Assembly (NCBI GenBank): GCA_900548385.1
Contig: URKJ01000012.1
Location: forward strand, 32,550-96,549
From: an uncultured bacterium
Lineage (GTDB): Bacteria; Verrucomicrobiota; Lentisphaeria; Victivallales; UBA1829
Length of the DNA stretch: 64,000 nucleotides
Reading direction: 5' to 3'
This document shows, piece by piece, positions 25,604 to 34,751 of this stretch (position 1 is the stretch's first letter; the number at the start of each line of letters is the position of its first letter). Position numbers and translations under genes: made by a program. The notes beneath the pieces were generated by a model. It was not told the origin of the DNA. It saw only the letters and a list, made by a program, of their open reading frames with translations, and did no database searches.

Positions 25604-26338
25604 ATGAAAGGAAAAGTGAAAAAATTTACGCTTCTAGAACTTTTAATTGCAATTTCTGTAATTGCCATTCTTGCAGGACTTTTGCTTCCGGCATTGAACA
25701 AGGCCCGGGAGAGGGCGTACCAGGTCAAGTGCATGGGAACGATGAAGACGATGATTTTCGCCGCACTGCAGTATGCCGATGACAGCGGCGGCAGGATGCT
25801 GCCGAGACAGACGACCTCCGATTTCATGGGATCGACCTGGGCCAGGAATGAACATTTTCTGGAATTCGCGGGAATCAAATTCAGCAAGAACTATCCGATG
25901 TATTGGTATAAGCCGTTCATGTGTCCGACGGTGGATTTGACAAAGAAAGGCTGGAACCGGGAGGACATCGGAATGGCAACCAGTATTTACGGTATGCAGG
26001 ATAAGATGGATCCTCTGACTCTGGAAGAGAGCCGGGAAACCGGAGTAATGCTGAATCAGGTGTTTGCCCCTTCATCTAAAATCTTTTTTCAGGAGTCAAC
26101 CTATGGAGGACATCCGGTTGTTGGCAGCGGAACAAATCGCTCCTGGACATTGACTTATGGAGAAAATTTTGGTCAGGAGGGGCTGTCGGCGGGACAGAAC
26201 TGGATCACATACCGCCACAATGGCCAATCCGCATCGAACAACGCTTATTACGACGGTCATGTGGAGTGTAATGGCTATGCGTCCATGACTGATTCTTCTT
26301 CCCGCAGAAACAAACGGCTTTATTATAAGTATAAATGA
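25604..26338 (+). CDS. Type II secretion/type IV pilin-like pseudopilin
   Basis: A 244-residue pseudopilin: MKGKVKKFTLLELLIAISVIAILAG, then L-L-P-A-L-N-K-A-R-E-R-A. Glu5 of the mature form is present; residue -1 is Lys. Near the C-terminus, R-H-N-G-Q...Y-Y-D-G-H-V has 11 rather than 9 residues between His and Asp-Gly, unlike the other four. GGGAGG lies 8 bases before the ATG at 25604. It sits between the GntR regulator and the GH2 glycosidase (12-base gap) and is probably made together with both. Confidence 0.9.
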   Translation: MKGKVKKFTLLELLIAISVIAILAGLLLPALNKARERAYQVKCMGTMKTMIFAALQYADDSGGRMLPRQTTSDFMGSTWARNEHFLEFAGIKFSKNYPMYWYKPFMCPTVDLTKKGWNREDIGMATSIYGMQDKMDPLTLEESRETGVMLNQVFAPSSKIFFQESTYGGHPVVGSGTNRSWTLTYGENFGQEGLSAGQNWITYRHNGQSASNNAYYDGHVECNGYASMTDSSSRRNKRLYYKYK

Positions 26339-26350
26339 AAGGAGCATTTC

Positions 26351-29300
26351 ATGAAAGTTAAATGGATCTTTTGTGTCCTGACCGCTGCGCTGTTTTTATG
26401 CGCCGCGGAAAAACCGGAAGATTTTCAGCCGGATTTCAAGACCTGGGACATCTATCTGCCGCACCTGAACCGGACCTATCTTTCCGGCTGGTGGAAGTTG
26501 AAAAAAGTCTCGTCGGATCGCAGAAACGATCCCCTCGACGAAGGTACGAAGCGGAAGTTTCATCTCCCCGAAACGGATGACTCCGGCTGGGGGAAAGATC
26601 TTGTCCCGAACAATCTTCATGCACCGTTTTTGAGTCCGAATGCCACACGGGAGGAAAGAACTTGGGGCGGAGTCGCGTGGTTCCGGAAAGAATTTACCGC
26701 CCCCGAATTGAAGAAAGGGGAACGCGCGATCCTGCATTTCAATGAAGTGCTCGGCATATTCAAAGTCTGGGTGAACGGAACGCTTGTCGGCGAACAGGAT
26801 TTCACCATGCCGACAAAATATTCGGATTACAAAGGTCCCGGAGACCAGTATGATTATGATGTAACGGAACAGCTGCGTCCGGGTGCGAAAAATACGATTG
26901 CCGTGCGGTTGTTCCATACCGGGGAACCTGTGATGTGGAAAATCTGGGCGCCTTACTGCGGAATTCTGGGAACGGTGTATCTTGATGTAAAGCCCCCCGC
27001 ATGGAGCGACCGGATTCTTGTCACGCCCGAAAAGAATCTCCGGGACGTTTCGTTCGAGTGTCTGCTCTCCGGTTCGGAGAACACGGAGGACACTGATTCC
27101 TGGAACGCGGAGATTTTTGAATGGAATAGCGGAAAGCGCGTGGCTTCGGCGGTGTTCGGGAAGGCTTATGCAGGGGATGGCGGACGTTATGTCGCGGGGA
27201 AGGCCTCCATTGAAGATGCGAAACTCTGGTCGCCGGAATCGCCGTTCCTTTACGGAGTGAAACTCCGGAACCGGAAGGGGGAAGTGACCGGCGTTCAGCG
27301 GTTCGGAATGCGCACTTTCGGCGTGAAAGACGGCAATTTCGTGCTGAACGGAAAACCCGTCATGCTTCGCGGAATCTGCCAGGGGAACGAATATCCGCGG
27401 AACAGTCACGGCTATTCGTTTGCCATGACGACGAACGAGGGTGACGCCCTGCGCCGGTATTGGCAGGCATACAGGGATTCGAACGTCAATCACATCCGCA
27501 TTCACAGCTGCGAACATTCGCCGAATACATACGACATCATGGACGAGCTCGGCTTCATTCTGACCGATGAACTCACCTATCCGACGGTCCACCTGAAAAA
27601 CGCGGTTCTGGCGGAACTGATCGATACGAAAAGTTTTGACAGCGCCAGCGACAAGACCGGAAAGCTGCTTCCGCAGTTTATCGGAAAGATCACCCGCCGG
27701 ATTCACCGCAACTATTCGCATCCCTCCATCTGCACATACAGTTTCGGCAACGAACTTCGCGATTATTCCGGACGCGCCGCAACGATGCTGAACAACCTTT
27801 ACGATCTGTACCACCGGATCGACCGGCAGGGACGTCCGGTTACTTCCTCGTCCGGCAGATTCTGGAAGGACGGCAGCAATGTCGAAGAGCTCTGCAAAAC
27901 GGAAAAAATGGATTATGCCGATACCCATGACTACACCGGGAGCATCAACAATATGCCTTTGGCATACTGCCAGCCGGTGGCGGAACATTTTGTTTCGCTG
28001 CTCAAAAAACACTTTCCCGGCGGAAAGGTGCCGATCGTGAACGGAGAGACTGTTTATTTCGCCCAGCATTATTATGCCGGCATCACAGATGGAATCTGGC
28101 CGGAGGAAAGCGATAATTCTCCGAATTGGAAAAAGGCGCTGTTTGCACTCAACGACTGGCATGCCAAAGAGCGCGGAACCGCTTTCCTCGCTCTCTACTG
28201 GATACGAAACTGGGGAATGAAAAATTACAAATTCCATCGTGATCTCGGCCGCGGAATTTACACGGACCGGATTCTGGAAGTCCAGCGGAAACTCTGGCCG
28301 GATATGGACGGTTTCGAGGCGCTTTCCGGTCCGTTCTTCCGGATGCCGAAATCGGCGTATCCGTTTGACCGCCTGAAGTTTGAACCGAATGAAGCGTATT
28401 CCTACCTGCGCCGTGTTTGTGCGCCGCAGATCGTGATCCTTGATTATGTCGCGCCCAACCGGTTTACGGGAGAAACGGTTTCGACAAATGCGTATCTGAT
28501 TAACAATTCGGAACGCGATGTGGAAAATGCCGTTCTTGAAATCGGTTTTGAACGGAACGGAAAGTCCGTCGGCGGAACGCTGGCAAAAAAGATCGGCACG
28601 GTAAAAAGCAATGAGAAGAAAATCATCCCTGTTGAATTCAAACTTCCCGGACGGGACGGGGCGTACCGGCTGGTGTACCGTTTCCTGTCCGGCGGAAAAG
28701 AGCTGAACCGCAGGGACGGCGATCTGAATCTCCGGAGCCGCGCGGAACTCTTTGCTCCGTTGAAGACTGCGAAGAGGATTGCGCTTTACGATGCTTCCGC
28801 CGTTTTCGGCGGTCTCAAACCTTACAGTTCGACGAAAGTGCTGAAGGCGTTCGGTGTGCCGTTCGTTCCCGTGGAGGATTTCAAAGAACTGAGGAAATAT
28901 GATGTCCTGGTGATCGGCAACGGCTCCGTGGACGGGAAAGTGGCGGATGGCGCGGACGGAATCAGGGCATTCGTTGAAAACGGCGGGCGTCTGCTCGTTT
29001 TCGATCAGACCGTTTCCGGTCGGATTCCGTTCCTGCCGGAACTGGAATACTCGCTTGCGGGACCGGGGCAGTTCTCCGAGATTCTTCAGTTCGACCATCC
29101 CGTATTGAAGGGAATGACGCAGAAGGAGTTCTTCTGCTGGAATCAGAAAGACTGGTCCGTGTACCGGGCTTACATCCGTCCTGTTTCGGAAGCTGCGCTG
29201 ACGGTCGGCGGCAATTCCGGATCGTGGGGTGCCGACGCATTCGGCATGGTGTCCGCTCATTTGAAGCTCGGAAAAGGCGATGTGCTGATGACGCAGGCGG

Positions 29301-30043
29301 AAGTCACTTCCACGTTCCGGTCGGATTCCGGTGCCGCGCTTTTGGCCCGCCGTCTTTTGGAAACCGTTCTGGACGATGCAACCCGGAAAAACGCCTCGCC
29401 GTTTCGCGGGTACGAGGTCAAGGTTAAAGGACTGAAAGCGTCCCGCGCAAAGTTCATTTCCCTGAAAAATGCCGCGAATATGGCGTTTGCAGACGAGATT
29501 GCCAGAGACGGGAAGGGCGGGTGGACCGATCAGGGAGCCGTCAACGATCTTTCCCCGTTTCCCGTCGGCAGACGGATTTTCGGCGGTGTTCCGTTTCAAA
29601 TCATTGATCCTGCGGAAAACGGCGGCCGCTCCTGCGTCGTCGTTTCCGGCAACAGGACGCTTCCGTTTCAGCCGCGGAGCCGGAGTATCGAAATCGGCGG
29701 GCGGGTGAAGCGTCTTCTGTTCCTGCATTCCGGCGCGTGGATCGCTCCCGACGGCGGACAGGTCGGCGAATATGAGGTTCGGTATGCTTCCGGGAAAACG
29801 TGGTCGATTCCGGTTGTGGAAGGGGTGAACATTACAGACTGGTGGGGACCATCCAAAAAATTGAAATCGGCGATGTGCGGGTGGAGCGGTATGAATAAGA
29901 GCGGGGTCGTGGGTGCGTTCCTGTATTCCTGGGACAATCCGCATCCCGAAGATCAGATAAGTTCGATCGTGTTGAAAACAAAAGGAAACGCCGTGGTGGG
30001 TCTGCTTGGCCTGACGGCAGAAAAAACGGAGGAGTCCGAATGA
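26351..30043 (+). CDS. Large secreted GH2-family glycosidase with class I amidotransferase-like domain
   Basis: A 1230-residue protein with an N-terminal signal peptide (MKVKWIFCVLTAALFLCAAE). The jelly-roll sugar-binding domain (about 40-220; W-F-R-K-E-F-T-A and V-N-G-T-L-V-G-E) and the immunoglobulin-like domain (to about 330) lead to the TIM barrel (G-M-R-T-F-G-V near 320). Glu468 in F-G-N-E is the likely acid/base and Glu566 in V-N-G-E-T the likely nucleophile, 98 residues apart as in GH2. Residues about 810-910 (D-V-L-V-I-G-N-G; G-G-R-L-L-V-F-D) form a glutamine-amidotransferase-like fold often seen in such enzymes as a non-catalytic module. Substrate could be a beta-galactoside, glucuronide or mannoside. 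The next gene overlaps its stop by 4 bases. Confidence 0.9.
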   Translation: MKVKWIFCVLTAALFLCAAEKPEDFQPDFKTWDIYLPHLNRTYLSGWWKLKKVSSDRRNDPLDEGTKRKFHLPETDDSGWGKDLVPNNLHAPFLSPNATREERTWGGVAWFRKEFTAPELKKGERAILHFNEVLGIFKVWVNGTLVGEQDFTMPTKYSDYKGPGDQYDYDVTEQLRPGAKNTIAVRLFHTGEPVMWKIWAPYCGILGTVYLDVKPPAWSDRILVTPEKNLRDVSFECLLSGSENTEDTDSWNAEIFEWNSGKRVASAVFGKAYAGDGGRYVAGKASIEDAKLWSPESPFLYGVKLRNRKGEVTGVQRFGMRTFGVKDGNFVLNGKPVMLRGICQGNEYPRNSHGYSFAMTTNEGDALRRYWQAYRDSNVNHIRIHSCEHSPNTYDIMDELGFILTDELTYPTVHLKNAVLAELIDTKSFDSASDKTGKLLPQFIGKITRRIHRNYSHPSICTYSFGNELRDYSGRAATMLNNLYDLYHRIDRQGRPVTSSSGRFWKDGSNVEELCKTEKMDYADTHDYTGSINNMPLAYCQPVAEHFVSLLKKHFPGGKVPIVNGETVYFAQHYYAGITDGIWPEESDNSPNWKKALFALNDWHAKERGTAFLALYWIRNWGMKNYKFHRDLGRGIYTDRILEVQRKLWPDMDGFEALSGPFFRMPKSAYPFDRLKFEPNEAYSYLRRVCAPQIVILDYVAPNRFTGETVSTNAYLINNSERDVENAVLEIGFERNGKSVGGTLAKKIGTVKSNEKKIIPVEFKLPGRDGAYRLVYRFLSGGKELNRRDGDLNLRSRAELFAPLKTAKRIALYDASAVFGGLKPYSSTKVLKAFGVPFVPVEDFKELRKYDVLVIGNGSVDGKVADGADGIRAFVENGGRLLVFDQTVSGRIPFLPELEYSLAGPGQFSEILQFDHPVLKGMTQKEFFCWNQKDWSVYRAYIRPVSEAALTVGGNSGSWGADAFGMVSAHLKLGKGDVLMTQAEVTSTFRSDSGAALLARRLLETVLDDATRKNASPFRGYEVKVKGLKASRAKFISLKNAANMAFADEIARDGKGGWTDQGAVNDLSPFPVGRRIFGGVPFQIIDPAENGGRSCVVVSGNRTLPFQPRSRSIEIGGRVKRLLFLHSGAWIAPDGGQVGEYEVRYASGKTWSIPVVEGVNITDWWGPSKKLKSAMCGWSGMNKSGVVGAFLYSWDNPHPEDQISSIVLKTKGNAVVGLLGLTAEKTEESE

Positions 30044-30798
30044 AAAAACAAAATTGGATTTTGGGGGCGGTTCTCGCGGTCTGCGGAGCCGGAGCACTTG
30101 CAGCGGAAACGTACACCAGTGACGGTTTCAGTGCAAGGATCACGAACAGCGGAATGATCGAGAACCTGCGGTACAGGGAGCAGCTGCTCTGCAAACTGAT
30201 TCAGCTGAATGGTTCCTATCGGCTGCCGCCGGATGCGCAGAAATACGATGCGCGGTTTTTCCAGTCGTGGGACGGTTCCGGAAAGGCGGTCTGCAAACGG
30301 GACGGCGACACGATGATGGTTACGATTGATTCGAAGCTTGGGAACAAGGTTCTGAAGGATGCCGCGGATTACAAAGTCGAAACCATGTTGACTCCGAACC
30401 GGATCACGGTCCGCACCTCCGTCAAGTTGAACGTTCCCCTGCAGACAACTTTCAACCTTTTCCAGACGATCATGAACATGCCTCCCGCATTTTTCGGCCG
30501 CGGAGTGAAGTGTACGGACGGTTCAGCTCCGGAACGGTTTGAGATCCTGCCCGAAACTTACAATAAAGCGTTCCGGTTGAAAGGCGATTCAATCGCCGTT
30601 TCCACGGGCAAAGGGGTTTTCCTCGTTGCGGGCGGCAAAGGAGTGACCGTCAATTTCATGGATTCCCGCATGTGGGGCGGCAAGGATTTTTCATTTACCG
30701 TCGCCGGTCCTGCGAAGTGGACACCGAAGGCGGTGGAGCATCCTGCGGGCAGCACTTTCAGCTGGGAGTTTACGCTCTCTTTTGAACCGGAGAAGTAG
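30040..30798 (+). CDS. Secreted protein of unknown function, co-translated with the GH2 enzyme
   Basis: A 252-residue protein with a signal peptide (MKKQNWILGAVLAVCGAGALAAE). The mature part is rich in beta-strands (I-T-N-S-G-M-I-E-N-L-R-Y; N-R-I-T-V-R-T-S-V-K-L-N; F-S-W-E-F-T-L-S-F), resembling a single all-beta sandwich such as those in carbohydrate-active enzymes. I recognise no catalytic motif. ATGA overlap with the GH2 gene implies translational coupling and a partner role, for example glycan binding. It ends before a bidirectional terminator. Confidence 0.8.
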   Translation: MKKQNWILGAVLAVCGAGALAAETYTSDGFSARITNSGMIENLRYREQLLCKLIQLNGSYRLPPDAQKYDARFFQSWDGSGKAVCKRDGDTMMVTIDSKLGNKVLKDAADYKVETMLTPNRITVRTSVKLNVPLQTTFNLFQTIMNMPPAFFGRGVKCTDGSAPERFEILPETYNKAFRLKGDSIAVSTGKGVFLVAGGKGVTVNFMDSRMWGGKDFSFTVAGPAKWTPKAVEHPAGSTFSWEFTLSFEPEK

Positions 30799-30811
30799 TC
30801 GGCATGGTTAT

Positions 30812-30861
30812 GGAAAAAGGGCTGCCGCGTACCCGGAGGTTTTGCGACAGCCACTTTTTCC
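30812..30861. terminator. Bidirectional terminator between convergent operons
   Basis: GGAAAAAGGGCTG (30812-30824) pairs almost perfectly with CAGCCACTTTTTCC (30848-30861). T runs lie on both strands, and it sits between the stops at 30798 (plus) and 30881 (minus). Confidence 0.75.
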
Positions 30862-30880
30862 GCCGTTGAACGGGCGAATG

Positions 30881-33800
30881 TTATTCCGGCCGGACCAATA
30901 TGCCGCCTGCCCTGGAACGGTCGCGCAGATCGACGTTGAAACCGAGGAACCGGATCGGAAAGTCGATTGTCCCATTGCGTTTTCCGCCGTACCGGATCAC
31001 CTTTTTGCCGAAGATTTCCGTCGGCTTGAACGTCAGACTTTGCCATACTCCCGGTTTTACATTGCGGAGCTCCTGCTTTAACTGGAATGTTTCGCCGGAA
31101 TGGTCCAGCAGGAGCAGACTGACGGCTTTGACATTGTCCGTTTCCGGGAGAAAACGGAATTCGACGGTGCGTTTCAGTTCTTTTGCCGAGGCGGCGAACG
31201 GATAGGGTACGGTACGGAAAATATTGCCGTATCCGCGCTGCGGCGAGGCGATCCAGGAAAGTCGCAGAGCAGTCTCTTTTTCGGCGCCTTTCAACTGGAA
31301 ACCTTTGGAATAGTTGCACCAGCTTCCGGTTTTGAGCTTTGCCGGAGCCGAGATCAGCATTACGCGATCGGTGAACTGCCGTCCATCCGCCGTTTGGAAC
31401 AGAGCGGTCAGATAACGGTAATCTCCGGTCGGGAAATCGGCGGGAACGTACAGTGTAAACGTCGCGGTTCCCATTCCGTCCGCCGGGATCGTCAGATGCC
31501 GTTCCGCCGGTGTGACTTTCCACAGGAATTCCCGCCACGAAGCGGAAGCATCCAGACGGATAGTTCCTGTCAGCGGCGCTGCCGACTGATTGTAAATCCG
31601 GACAGTGACGGTTTTTGCCTGTTTCGGGGCGGCGTTCAGCCGGACGCCTTTCATTTCATCGCAGCCGCGTCCCATGTTGTCCGCATCCGGCAGAATACGG
31701 ACCGTTGCGGCGGTTTCCGGGAATATTTTTCTGCCTGCCGTGGTTTTAACGGTTTCCAGTTCCGGAGTCAGTTTTCCGCGGACAAATACCGGATATTCGT
31801 CCACGGGGACCGCGATTTCACCGTTCCGGTTTTTCAATGTGGATACAACGCCGTCCGAGGAGACAAGTTCCGCATCGCCGGAGGCTTTGATCCGGACCGT
31901 TTCCGCCGGATGAATGAGTTCTGCAAACGGGATTTCGAACCGGTCATAGCCGTAGGCGTCGTTGCGCCAGAATGCCAGAACGTCGCGTCCGGCTTTGTCG
32001 CGGAATGCGAAACCGGCGATCTTTCCCGCGGCAAAGGAGTGTCCTTTGATAAAGCCCCGGAATGCGGCATCGCCGATCATCCGTGCAGTGGTGCGGTATG
32101 CCGCCGCTCCGGGTTTCGGAAGACCGTAGCGGTTGGTCATTCCGAAATCCTCTTCCAGATAATCAAGCGGAACATCGCGGAATGTGTAGACCAGCACTTT
32201 CGAGGCACCGAACGCTTTTCCGCCGACCATCGTTTTCGGAACGTGGAGAGCAATATAGCGCGCGACTTCCTCCGGGGAACGCTGCGGGATGACGTGGCGG
32301 GCGCTGTAAGTCGAAACGCCGATTTCCGTCAGCCAGACCGGTTTTTCCGCGATTCCCGCGGCTTCCATGGAACTGTTCAGCTGACGGCATTTTCCGGCGA
32401 TTCCCCAGAAACCGGGAACATAGAAGCCGTAGATATGCGCGGCGACCGCATCGGTCAGTTTTCCGGTTCCGAGCCGCAGGACGGGATCGTGGTGTGCGGA
32501 AACGTCGCCGAGAATGATGTTGGCTTGCGGATCCGCAAGCCGGATCGCCTTTGCCAGCGTTTTGGCATACTGCGCATAATCTTCCGGCATCATTTTCCAG
32601 TAATAGGGTTCGTTGCCGAGTTCCCAGTCGTGGATGTCGTTCTTGTATTTCTGAACCATTTGGAAGACTTCTTCCGCCGCGTTTGCGAACTCCGGCGCAA
32701 TACCGTGTTCCGCCCATTTTGCGCAGACCGCACTGTTTGCGCGGCTCTGTTCCATCTGCCTGGGACTATAGCCGCGGCAGATCAGAAGCGGCCGGAAGCC
32801 ATGTTTGCGGACGACCCGGAAGAGGTCGCGTGCACCTTCGCGCTCGTTTCCCGCGTCATTGCGGATGATGCTCACGCCGAGTTCCCGGAGAATGTCAAAA
32901 TCAGGCAGTTCGTTTGTGTAGGAGTTTGCCCAGCGCTGAAGATGAACCGTGAACCCGAAATCTCCATCGGCTCCGTAATCCGGCATTTTCTCCCGCATGA
33001 CGGCAAACGGAATCCGGACCGCCTTTCCTTCGTATGCCGGATCGTCCGGGAATACGGAAAGTTCATAATAGCCGTCTTTGGCGGGGAGCGGGAAACGATG
33101 GATGCTGACTCCCTGTTTCAGATCGGTTTTGACCGTGTTTTCGGAAACGGTTTCTCCCCGTGCGTTGCGGATTTCAAGTTTCAGGACCGCCTGTTTCCGG
33201 GCGTTTGCCGAACGGATTTTCAACTCTCCCTGTGACGGAGCATCCGCAAAGAAGAAGTTCTTTTTTGTGTTCAGCAGCGGAGCGATTGCAAGATCGGAAG
33301 TGGAGGCAACACGGAATCCGCCGTATTCTTCTTCGGAATTGTCGTTTCTCTGCAGGAAGCGGATCGTGTTGAGCAGATCGGGATCCTGTTGTTTGTCGTT
33401 TGCGCCCAGAAAGACCGGGGCTCCGGCGTAGTACTTGTTTTCCATCCATTCGCTGACTCCGGAGGCGTGATTGCGGATGCCGTAATGGGACGGTTTTCCG
33501 GCGTCTGCTTTGGTGATGACGGGATAACCGCCTTTGCCGTCATAGAATCCCGCTTTGTAGAATTCGTGCATGTCAGGCAGAAAATAGAGACGCGGCGAAT
33601 CCGGCGTCGTCAGATCCCGCCAGCCGATGATGCCGGGGGCGGAAGAGCCGTTCGGGCGTGTCCCCCGGAAAATCCGGTAGACCGGTCCCCTGGAGAGCCA
33701 GTTGCAATACCGGGCGGCATCGACGCGGCTTACATGGTTAACGGGTTTTTCCGCGTCTTCCGGCGAAACTTCGTACCGGTATGCGCCCTCGTTTCCGGTG

Positions 33801-34057
33801 CGGCGGATCCGCATTTTCGGATTGTACAGGCCGTCAGGATCACTTGCTGCGACGGCGTTCAGAAATTTTACATATTCCGCGTTGGTGACTTCCGTTTCGG
33901 CGATGCGGTAAGGATAGGAGACCGTACCGCGCGGATAGCCTTTTTTAGAGGTGAACGGTACGACTTTTCCCGGATTTCCAAGGTCGCCGATGGTGATGAA
34001 ATTCCCGGCGGTGGCGGAAAGGGCGGTCAGCAGAGCAAGATTCAACAGTTTTTTCAT
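30881..34057 (-). CDS. Secreted fusion of FGE/SUMF1-like domain and clan GH-A glycosidase
   Basis: A 1058-residue protein with signal peptide (MKKLLNLALLTALSATAG). Residues about 20-275 match the formylglycine-generating-enzyme/sulfatase-modifying fold: Y-R-I-A-E-T-E-V-T-N-A-E-Y-V-K-F-L-N, V-N-H-V-S-R-V-D-A-A-R-Y-C-N-W-L-S, G-V-S-E-W-M-E-N and E-E-Y-G-G-F-R-V-A-S. I do not see the C-terminal Cys pair of true FGE, so this part is probably structural or ligand-binding. Residues about 390-720 are a GH39/GH5-like barrel with Glu483 in L-G-N-E-P (acid/base) and Glu578 in L-T-E-I-G (nucleophile). Beta-sandwich domains follow. ATG at 34057 has GAGGTGG upstream. It is last of a GntR-pseudopilin operon. 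Confidence 0.87.
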   Translation of the reverse strand: MKKLLNLALLTALSATAGNFITIGDLGNPGKVVPFTSKKGYPRGTVSYPYRIAETEVTNAEYVKFLNAVAASDPDGLYNPKMRIRRTGNEGAYRYEVSPEDAEKPVNHVSRVDAARYCNWLSRGPVYRIFRGTRPNGSSAPGIIGWRDLTTPDSPRLYFLPDMHEFYKAGFYDGKGGYPVITKADAGKPSHYGIRNHASGVSEWMENKYYAGAPVFLGANDKQQDPDLLNTIRFLQRNDNSEEEYGGFRVASTSDLAIAPLLNTKKNFFFADAPSQGELKIRSANARKQAVLKLEIRNARGETVSENTVKTDLKQGVSIHRFPLPAKDGYYELSVFPDDPAYEGKAVRIPFAVMREKMPDYGADGDFGFTVHLQRWANSYTNELPDFDILRELGVSIIRNDAGNEREGARDLFRVVRKHGFRPLLICRGYSPRQMEQSRANSAVCAKWAEHGIAPEFANAAEEVFQMVQKYKNDIHDWELGNEPYYWKMMPEDYAQYAKTLAKAIRLADPQANIILGDVSAHHDPVLRLGTGKLTDAVAAHIYGFYVPGFWGIAGKCRQLNSSMEAAGIAEKPVWLTEIGVSTYSARHVIPQRSPEEVARYIALHVPKTMVGGKAFGASKVLVYTFRDVPLDYLEEDFGMTNRYGLPKPGAAAYRTTARMIGDAAFRGFIKGHSFAAGKIAGFAFRDKAGRDVLAFWRNDAYGYDRFEIPFAELIHPAETVRIKASGDAELVSSDGVVSTLKNRNGEIAVPVDEYPVFVRGKLTPELETVKTTAGRKIFPETAATVRILPDADNMGRGCDEMKGVRLNAAPKQAKTVTVRIYNQSAAPLTGTIRLDASASWREFLWKVTPAERHLTIPADGMGTATFTLYVPADFPTGDYRYLTALFQTADGRQFTDRVMLISAPAKLKTGSWCNYSKGFQLKGAEKETALRLSWIASPQRGYGNIFRTVPYPFAASAKELKRTVEFRFLPETDNVKAVSLLLLDHSGETFQLKQELRNVKPGVWQSLTFKPTEIFGKKVIRYGGKRNGTIDFPIRFLGFNVDLRDRSRAGGILVRPE

Positions 34058-34067
34058 GGGAACCACC

Positions 34068-34751
34068 TCACCACGGAGCCGTTGCTATGCCGCTTTCCCA
34101 GGAGAGATATCCCCACCAGGCATAACGAGTTTCCGGAAATTCCCGGTTCATAGTATCTCCGACACGGCGGAAACGGATGCTTTGGACGTGACCGTCGAGG
34201 AATGCGCCGTTCATGTTCATGCCATGATCCCAGCGCAGTTGTTTGTAGGCGGTCGCATCGCCGAAAAAGTGATAACTGACGATCCAACTGGTTGTTTCCA
34301 GAATGGTCGGGCATTTGGTCGGACGGGACACTTTTTCGATTCTGACCGGAGATTTCGGGGATTTCTGACTGTCCATTCCGTGCCACATGATGAGATTGTT
34401 TCCGCCGTAACCCTGTGTTCCGTTCATCGGTTTGCGATTGGAAGGGCATTGCCAGACTTTATTGTTCATTTTCTGATTTCTCTGCCGTCCGCCGAGATAC
34501 ATACGGTCCAGAATCCCGTGCCACTGATTGTCGAATTCCATGGAAGTGGTGGAAGAGACGCACGGAACAATGAAGCCGGTATCATTCGCATACATGGTGA
34601 CGGCTGATATCTGCTGTTTCATGTTCCCCATGCATGCCATCTGCTGCCCTTTTTCCCGTGCCTTGTTCAGTGCCGGCAGGAGCATTGCTGCGAGAATTGC
34701 AATGATTGCGATTACGACGAGGAGCTCTATGAGGGTAAATCTCCGTTTCAT
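34068..34751 (-). CDS. Type II secretion/type IV pilin-like pseudopilin with H-X9-DG motif
   Basis: A 227-residue pseudopilin: MKRRFTLIELLVVIAIIAILAAMLLPALNKARE. The leader is only four residues (M-K-R-R), with Arg at -1. D-H-G-M-N-M-N-G-A-F-L-D-G-H-V gives a perfect H-X9-DG near the C-terminus. AAAGGAAAG precedes the ATG. Its start overlaps the stop of the GntR gene by 4 bases, and the FGE/glycosidase fusion begins 10 bases after its stop, so all three are translationally linked. Confidence 0.9.
   Translation of the reverse strand: MKRRFTLIELLVVIAIIAILAAMLLPALNKAREKGQQMACMGNMKQQISAVTMYANDTGFIVPCVSSTTSMEFDNQWHGILDRMYLGGRQRNQKMNNKVWQCPSNRKPMNGTQGYGGNNLIMWHGMDSQKSPKSPVRIEKVSRPTKCPTILETTSWIVSYHFFGDATAYKQLRWDHGMNMNGAFLDGHVQSIRFRRVGDTMNREFPETRYAWWGYLSWESGIATAPW

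Noticed and set aside
26396..30097. A 1233-codon open frame on the minus strand opposite the GH2 gene
   Set aside because: It mirrors the GH2 gene almost end to end. Long antisense frames occur here because codons whose complement is a stop are rare. The sense frame has a signal peptide, domain motifs and catalytic Glu residues; the antisense has none.
31100..33235. A 711-codon plus-strand frame opposite the FGE/glycosidase fusion
   Set aside because: The minus-strand protein shows clear domains and an operon context; this frame has biased, Arg/Phe-rich composition typical of antisense.
33237..34000. The FGE-like domain as an active sulfatase-modifying enzyme
   Set aside because: The catalytic Cys pair and the G-G-S-W type region are not visible, and no sulfatase gene is present in the window.
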